From: Ancylobacter sp. IITR112
GTDB taxonomy: Bacteria; Pseudomonadota; Alphaproteobacteria; Rhizobiales; Xanthobacteraceae
Length of the DNA stretch: 11,128 nt
Reading direction: 5' to 3'
NCBI RefSeq assembly: GCF_041415945.1
Contig: NZ_JBGCUS010000007.1
Span: forward strand, 1 to 11,128
Shown: one piece after another, positions 6,921 to 11,128 of the stretch
Layout: the number at the start of each line of letters is the position of its first letter
Position numbering within the stretch: position 1 is the first letter of the stretch
Notes under the pieces: generated by a model
The model's input: the letters and a program-made list of their open reading frames with translations, nothing else
Database searches by the model: none
What the model was told of the DNA's origin: nothing
Position numbers and translations under genes: made by a program

Positions 6921-7100
6921 AAGCCGGGGGTTGGAAACCGTACTCAGACGGTCCTGCGACCTTTAGCACCGAGGCGCCTGGACATGCGTCACAGGCCCCC
7001 GGCCGTAAGGCCAGAGGATCCTTGGTGCCTTCCCGGTTGGCACCGACCGCTGAGTAGGGGTTTCCACACCCCGAGGCAGCGCGTACTGCCCTGCCGGCCC
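6921..7100 (-). ncRNA. Candidate structured RNA upstream of traM (possible HEARO/OMEGA-like RNA)
   Basis: Folding the - strand by eye gives a dense set of stems. 7094-7100 pairs with 6921-6927 as closing stem. 7086-7091 pairs with 7074-7079. 7068-7072 pairs with 7057-7061. An 11-base-pair long-range helix joins 7046-7056 to 6941-6952, with one bulge at 6948. Inside it are hairpins 7039-7044/7024-7029 and 7009-7017/6996-7004. The last is a 9-pair stem holding two U-G pairs that would be mismatches on the + strand, and the closing stem also uses G-U pairs, so the RNA should come from the - strand. There is no convincing protein in this stretch. The layout recalls HEARO/OMEGA guide-type RNAs of IscB/IsrB elements, but that family call is from memory and no nuclease gene is nearby. 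It could equally be a traM leader. Confidence 0.55.
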
Positions 7101-7185
7101 TTATAAAGATGAGACGCCCCAATCGCTAGAGCGAAGCGGTGAATCCCGTAGAACCGAACGATCTCAATGCTATTTCGAGCGGCCT

Positions 7186-7469
7186 CCGCGCGACTGGGAT
7201 TGCCTGATGAGCACGCCGGACAGCCACGGCCGCCTCAAGCTCTCCCGCTTCCCTAAGCCGGCTACGTTCGCGGATCACCGCCAGGCCCCGGTCAACGCTC
7301 TCGGCCATCTGCGCGTCATGTTCGCCGTAGATGACATCGACGAGACGCTCGAAAGGATCCGCACGCGCAGCGCGCGGGCGAGGTCATTCGATATCGGGAC
7401 GCGATCGGCTCTGTTACATGCGCGGGCCTGAAGGGGCTTCCTATCGGACTGGCGCGGGAACTGAGCTGA
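7186..7469 (+). pseudogene. VOC (glyoxalase/bleomycin-resistance) family fragment, frameshifted
   Basis: The frame through 7207 encodes MSTPDSHGRLKLSRF and then LGHLRVMFAVDDIDETLERI, matching the second half of vicinal-oxygen-chelate (glyoxalase-like) proteins. After about 7375 the family pattern moves to another frame (EVIRYRDAIGS from 7380), then to a third (RLCYMRGPEG, about 7408-7435), and back to the second (LPIGLARELS, stop TGA 7467-7469). The expected family ending is one continuous string of these pieces, so at least three frame changes separate them. The N-terminal half (about 60-70 residues) is missing, and the fragment begins next to the structured RNA region. It is a dead remnant with no role in transfer. 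The reading of each piece is by eye, but the order and spacing make the family call reasonably firm. Confidence 0.65.
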
Positions 7470-7592
7470 GCACAAATACGACGGCACCCTCGGAGCGATT
7501 TGCGACCGGCGGCCGGATGCTCGTCGATCGACATCTGAGTGCTCTACGCCGCTAGGGAGAGGCTGGCCCGCCAGTCTCGTGGGGACAATTCA

Positions 7593-8198
7593 TCAATCGG
7601 ACTTTGGCCGGCTACCGCCGATACCGGACAAATCGATGCGGATCCCCGCCTTGTTCGGATCGACGGGTTCGGGGCGAACCGGTCCCGCGGCTTCGGTTGG
7701 GCCCGCTTCGCTCCGATCTGCTTCCGCCGGAGCCGGCACCGCGAGTTTCACGTCGCCGGGATCCGGCTCGCTGAATATCGCCTTTCCCTCGAAGCTACCG
7801 GTCTTCCAGGCCTCGATCGCATCGTCGAAGGCCTCGTCAACGGCGTTGCCGTACCATTTGGTGACGATCCGGTAGACCTTGGCGAAGAGCTTCGTGCCCA
7901 TCCGGATGTTGGCGCAGGCGTCGACCAGATCGGGCTTCAGCTCCGAAACGTCGGTGATGCCGACCCCTGCAGGATATTGCGTGACGCCGACCCGCACGAC
8001 GGCCTTGCCGACATGCTGGCGGACGAGCGCCATGGCCTCCTCCCCCGTGCCAGGCCGGGGAATCAGCACGACGCGGCCGCCGGACCGGACGGTGACCGCC
8101 AGCGGATCCGGCGAGCCCGCCGACACGATGAACTTCTCGACGATCGCGGGCTTCAGGCCGGGATCGGCGCATTGCTGGATGAGGGCGGCGTCGACCAT
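7593..8198 (-). CDS. traH: TraH conjugal transfer protein
   Basis: A 201-residue protein starting with MVDAALIQQCADPGLKPAIVE. It is the last gene of the traA-traF-traB-traH operon of Ti/Sym-type elements, where a protein of about this length with an N-terminal region of this kind is called TraH; its precise role in conjugation is unknown to me. Residues 1-135 look like a compact mixed domain (VTVRSGGRVVLIPRPG, VRVGVTQYPAGVG, KLFAKVYRIVTKWYGNAVDEAF), while about 136-201 is Pro/Ala/Glu-rich and probably disordered. No signal peptide or membrane segment is seen. The open frame extends upstream, but ATG 8198 is preferred because AGGGAG lies 5 bases before it and because the upstream part overlaps traB. 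The gap to traB is 14 bases. After the stop there is no further gene of the operon. Confidence 0.88.
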   Translation of the reverse strand: MVDAALIQQCADPGLKPAIVEKFIVSAGSPDPLAVTVRSGGRVVLIPRPGTGEEAMALVRQHVGKAVVRVGVTQYPAGVGITDVSELKPDLVDACANIRMGTKLFAKVYRIVTKWYGNAVDEAFDDAIEAWKTGSFEGKAIFSEPDPGDVKLAVPAPAEADRSEAGPTEAAGPVRPEPVDPNKAGIRIDLSGIGGSRPKSD

Positions 8199-8203
8199 GA
8201 GAA

Positions 8204-8209
8204 CTCCCT
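8204..8209 (-). promoter_or_regulatory. Ribosome-binding site of traH
   Basis: AGGGAG on the - strand, 5 bases before ATG 8198. It settles the traH start against the longer upstream open frame that runs back through traB. Confidence 0.6.
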
Positions 8210-8212
8210 GGG

Positions 8213-9367
8213 TTATCGGTTGAAGGCGGTGACGAGCGACACATCGAACAGCCTCGCCCAGGCGATCGTGCTGGCGTTTTGGATGTCGATGATCGAGGTG
8301 CCGACAGTCCACCAGCCATTGCCGGTGGCGACGATCGCGTCCGGCCGCTGCAGCATCGACTGCAGGATGGGCCAGACGACGAGCTGCTCGTAACAGATCA
8401 GCGGCGCGATGCGCTGGCCGCCGAGCTCGACGGCCGGGTTGGCGAAAAGATGCGCCCGTGCGCCGCCCGCCCGCCCGACCAGGCGGCGCCAGGGCTGCCA
8501 CATCGAGACCGGAACCGGCATGCGCTCGCGATAAAGGATGCTGGCCTTGTCCGCCGAGATCGCGACCAGCACGTTGTCGTAGCCCTGCGGATCGATGACG
8601 GCAGCGCCAGCGATCACCGCGATGTCGCCGCTTGAGAGCGCGTCACGCCACAGCTGCTCGACGCTCGGCGTCCAGAACCCGAGCGCGCTTTCCGGGAGCA
8701 CCACGATCCTGGCGACCTGCTCTCCATCCCGCATGACCGAAGTGATCAGGTCGCGCTGGCGCTCGAGCGTACTGTCGCGCCCGAGGCTCTGGCCCATATC
8801 GAGGTCGACGCCCCGGAATCCTTCCGGGAGCGGCGGCGGCGTCCATGTCGCGACCGACCACAGCCAGAACCCGCCGAGCGCGATCGCCGCGATCGGCGAG
8901 GCTCGCGTCGTCATCGCCATGAGGCCGACCACGGCGGCCGCCAGTCCTAGCCAGCCCCATCCGGGAAACAGCACGCCGGCCGCCGTCAGCGGATGCGCCC
9001 AACCCACGATACCGAAGGGCGGCACCGCCATCAAAGCAGCCGCCAGCCCAGACTTCGCCGCCCTGCCTCCTCCCGGCCGGCTCGTCCAGAGCAACCCGTG
9101 GACGGCGACGAAAGCAAACGACGCGACCAGCCAGAGAAACACGCCCGGCCACATGTCGGAGGCGTAGAAGTTGGCGACGCCTTGCGGCAGGCCTCTCGAC
9201 GCCGCGAGAAAATACGCCATCGCGACCAGCGCTGCGACGAAGCGGCTGCGCGCGAAGGCCCATAGCGCCGGGAACAGCATCGCGAGCGGCAGCGCCAGCG
9301 GCTCGCCGCTCCAGCCGATGACGCCGACCAGCGCGGCGATCAGGATCAGCACCAGATCCCGCGCCAT
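8213..9367 (-). CDS. traB: TraB conjugal transfer protein, membrane-anchored nitrilase-like
   Basis: A 384-residue protein. The first 175 residues are strongly hydrophobic with several membrane segments (about 5-37, 41-57, 73-94, 105-125, 130-152 and 157-173). The rest resembles a carbon-nitrogen hydrolase domain like that of apolipoprotein N-acyltransferase: VVLPESALG places the catalytic glutamate at 226, and PLICYEQL places the cysteine at 325. The catalytic lysine normally found in a YxKxxLVP-like motif is not obvious; the matching YRERMPVP (279-286) has Glu 281 there. TraB is the third gene of the traA-F-B-H operon and is reported to help conjugation efficiency, though its reaction is not established to my knowledge. 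The start follows the traF stop by one base, so translation is probably coupled; an upstream frame extending into traF is disregarded. Confidence 0.88.
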   Translation of the reverse strand: MARDLVLILIAALVGVIGWSGEPLALPLAMLFPALWAFARSRFVAALVAMAYFLAASRGLPQGVANFYASDMWPGVFLWLVASFAFVAVHGLLWTSRPGGGRAAKSGLAAALMAVPPFGIVGWAHPLTAAGVLFPGWGWLGLAAAVVGLMAMTTRASPIAAIALGGFWLWSVATWTPPPLPEGFRGVDLDMGQSLGRDSTLERQRDLITSVMRDGEQVARIVVLPESALGFWTPSVEQLWRDALSSGDIAVIAGAAVIDPQGYDNVLVAISADKASILYRERMPVPVSMWQPWRRLVGRAGGARAHLFANPAVELGGQRIAPLICYEQLVVWPILQSMLQRPDAIVATGNGWWTVGTSIIDIQNASTIAWARLFDVSLVTAFNR

Positions 9368-9368
9368 G

Positions 9369-9896
9369 TCACGGCTCGAAGGTGAGGAGCGGGTGCGCGC
9401 GGCCGAGCACACCGCTGGCCGGGATCGGCCCGAAATACCGTGAGTCATAGGAGCCCGCGAAATCGGAGTGGAGGAAGAGGGAACCGGGCGAAACCGGCCC
9501 ACCCGAAAAGGCCGTGAGCGCCCTGCCCGCGGCGTCGGTCGGCCGAACATCGGAATGAGGAAGCCGCCGTCCGTCGATCTCGACGCCGGCGCCGATCGCG
9601 ATCGCCTGCCCTTCCGTCGCCACAACCGTCTTGATCATCGGGCTGAACCAGCCTGGGCAGAGGCCGCGGCCGAGATAGCCGCGCTCGCGTGCCAGGCGGA
9701 AGGCGGTGCTGTCGGGCGGGCAGATGAAGACGAGATCACCCATGGCGGGCGGTCCGTCGAGCGGCTCGATCCGCCACAGGCCGAGCGGATAGCTGCGCGT
9801 GAGATTGAGGCGCAAGCCGGCGAACCACGCGGTGCCGGCGAGCATGATCAGAGACGCGACCGCGGCCGGCACTATGAGGATGGCGCGCCGCCTCAC
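9369..9896 (-). CDS. traF: TraF, S26-family signal-peptidase-like pilin maturation protease
   Basis: A 175-residue protein with one N-terminal membrane segment (about 6-28) and a periplasmic serine protease domain. TRSYPLGLW carries the probable nucleophile Ser 35, and MIKTVV carries the general-base Lys 89, spaced as in RP4 TraF. The late DSRYFGP box (151-157) is the usual S26 ending. RP4 TraF removes the end of the TrbC pilin and closes it into a ring, so this protein is expected to do the same for the TrbC encoded upstream of trbE, outside the window. The start is GTG at 9896, overlapping the traA stop by 4 bases (GTGA), with only a weak ribosome-binding site, which suggests coupling. The next in-frame ATG would cut the membrane segment. 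The stop lies one base before traB. Confidence 0.93.
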   Translation of the reverse strand: MRRRAILIVPAAVASLIMLAGTAWFAGLRLNLTRSYPLGLWRIEPLDGPPAMGDLVFICPPDSTAFRLARERGYLGRGLCPGWFSPMIKTVVATEGQAIAIGAGVEIDGRRLPHSDVRPTDAAGRALTAFSGGPVSPGSLFLHSDFAGSYDSRYFGPIPASGVLGRAHPLLTFEP

Positions 9897-11128
9897 TGCT
9901 TCATCACCGGCGTCTGCCGCTGGCTCTGGCGCAGGGTTTCGGCCTGCTTCAGCGTCGCGGCGGTGCGCTCTTGGGCGGCGAGCTGCTGCGCGGTCCGCAT
10001 GGTCGGCCAGGCCTCGGCGAGCTTCTGCCGCTCGCCCGGAGCGAGCCCGTCGGCCGCCTTGTCGAAGATCTTGCCGGCGGGTTCGCGGGCGGCGTTGGTG
10101 AGCAGCGTGCGCTCGCCGAACCGCTCCGCGATCGCCTTGTTGAATCCGTCGATCTCGCCCTTCACCTCGCGGTTGGAAATCGCATAGCCGAGCGCGGCCG
10201 GCAGGTCGTTACGGTCGATGGCGTCGCGCACCCTCTCCAGCACGCGATGCGCCGCCGGCGACAAGGCCGGGATGTCGATCGAGACGCGATGGCGCATCGC
10301 CTGCTCGTCGACCTGGAGCTTCTGCACGGCGGCCTCGCGCAGGTTGAGATAGCTTTCGATGTCCCGCTTCAGCGCCGGGACATTGAGCTCGGCGACGCGG
10401 CGGTCCTCGCGATCGGCTTTGCCGGCCAGAAGCCCGGTCCTGCCCTTGAGGGGGCCGAGCGCCTGCGGCTCCGAAACCAGCCGGTCGAGCGCCGTCTTCG
10501 CCGCAGCGGGATCCGACAGGACCGCGTCGAAATTCATGGCGCGGAACGCCGTCTCCGGATCGGCGAAGACATAGCGGAAGCGGGTCGAGACCTCGTCCCA
10601 CTGCCTGGTGACGGCAGGATCGGCGCGCAGCTTCTCCTCGACCGCGTCCTGGATCGATTTGGTGAACAGGGTGACGCCGGCGACCATCGCTGCGGCCTCC
10701 TTTGAGCTGCGTGTCTGACGGGGATCGATGAGGCCGAGGCGCGCGCCGATGCCGCGCAGGCGCTGCGTGAGATCGGCCAGCTTCTGTTTCTGCCGGACCG
10801 ACCAGTCGAGCCGGTCGCGCAGCAGCGTGCGGGCGACCTTGACGATGTGCAGGCCGCGGTTCTCGGCGAAGCGGAGCGCCTGCCGGTAGAGCGTGCCTCG
10901 CTCGTAGTCGAGCGTGGTCTCCTTGGCGTTGCGTCGCGACAGGACCTTGGCGAGCCCGCCATGGAAGCCGAAGGAGCGGCGCCCGTAGTAGAGCGCCATG
11001 TCCTCGCGGTGCCGGGTCAGCGCGACATAGGTCAGGTGGCGGTCGAGCGAGAGCGAGGCGAGCACCTTCACGCGGTCGACGGTGGCGCCCTGGGCCTTGT
11101 GGATCGTGGTGGCGTAGCCGTGATCGAC
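9893..11128 (-). CDS. traA: TraA conjugative relaxase/helicase, C-terminal 411 residues
   Basis: The frame enters from the right edge and ends with TGA at 9893-9895. The visible part starts in the late helicase core: YATTIHKAQG (about residues 5-14 from the edge) is the motif with the conserved TIHKAQG, and YVALTRH (about 34-40) is the last superfamily 1 motif. TraA of Ti/Sym-type elements joins an N-terminal MOBQ relaxase with a TraI/RecD-like helicase; it nicks oriT, stays bound to the strand and unwinds it. The relaxase tyrosine, metal-binding histidines and Walker A site lie outside the window. After the helicase comes a charged, mostly helical tail of about 350 residues of unclear function, ending in the Gln-rich QSQRQTPVMKQ. 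An ATG-like start at 11071 is internal and not real. Full-length proteins are about 1,100 residues. Confidence 0.93.
   Translation of the reverse strand, partial: VDHGYATTIHKAQGATVDRVKVLASLSLDRHLTYVALTRHREDMALYYGRRSFGFHGGLAKVLSRRNAKETTLDYERGTLYRQALRFAENRGLHIVKVARTLLRDRLDWSVRQKQKLADLTQRLRGIGARLGLIDPRQTRSSKEAAAMVAGVTLFTKSIQDAVEEKLRADPAVTRQWDEVSTRFRYVFADPETAFRAMNFDAVLSDPAAAKTALDRLVSEPQALGPLKGRTGLLAGKADREDRRVAELNVPALKRDIESYLNLREAAVQKLQVDEQAMRHRVSIDIPALSPAAHRVLERVRDAIDRNDLPAALGYAISNREVKGEIDGFNKAIAERFGERTLLTNAAREPAGKIFDKAADGLAPGERQKLAEAWPTMRTAQQLAAQERTAATLKQAETLRQSQRQTPVMKQ

Noticed and set aside
6697..7122. Open frame of 141 codons on the - strand through the structured region
   Set aside because: It overlaps the traM start in another frame, and its protein has no recognisable domain. 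The stems with G-U pairs explain this stretch better as RNA.
5897..7592. Search for insertion-sequence ends, transposase remnants, tRNA genes, att sites and CRISPR repeats
   Set aside because: None seen by eye: no terminal inverted repeats with target duplications, no tRNA cloverleaf and no spaced direct repeats.
7539..8393. Open frame of 284 codons on the + strand
   Set aside because: Antisense to traH and traB, which have clear starts, spacing and operon context.
8993..9263. Overlapping open frames on both strands within traB
   Set aside because: Shadows of the membrane-rich traB frame; no motif.

Overview
This window looks like the conjugation region of a rhizobial-type plasmid or integrative and conjugative element from a high-GC alphaproteobacterium, probably Hyphomicrobiales. 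The inference rests on a Ti/Sym-plasmid style trb mating-pair-formation operon facing a traA-traF-traB-traH transfer operon, with a TraM quorum-sensing antiactivator between them. No replication genes, att sites or integrase are visible, so plasmid and ICE cannot be told apart here.

Left block (1-5896, + strand): trbE (C-terminus only), trbJ, trbK, trbL, trbF, trbG, trbH and trbI. They are tightly packed, with four overlaps and short gaps. Together they encode most of an RP4/Ti-type IV secretion channel: the TrbE ATPase, the TrbJ (VirB5-like) and TrbL (VirB6-like) components, the TrbF (VirB8-like), TrbG (VirB9-like), TrbH (lipoprotein) and TrbI (VirB10-like) core, and a TrbK-type entry-exclusion protein.

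Middle block (5897-7592): a more AT-rich, gene-poor and partly decayed junction. It holds an inverted repeat after trbI, a DUF1801-family gene whose natural start codon seems lost (- strand), an intact traM (- strand), a strongly structured stretch upstream of traM that I read as a noncoding RNA or leader RNA (- strand), and a multiply frameshifted VOC/glyoxalase-family fragment (+ strand). In related Ti/Sym systems traR usually lies near traM; no traR is recognisable here.

Right block (7593-11128, - strand): traH, traB, traF and the C-terminal 411 residues of the TraA relaxase/helicase, in the order traA-traF-traB-traH with overlapping or nearly touching genes. TraA would nick and unwind DNA at oriT (outside the window). 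TraF is the S26-type peptidase expected to mature the TrbC pilin. The resulting strand would leave through the Trb channel. The two operons converge on the middle block.
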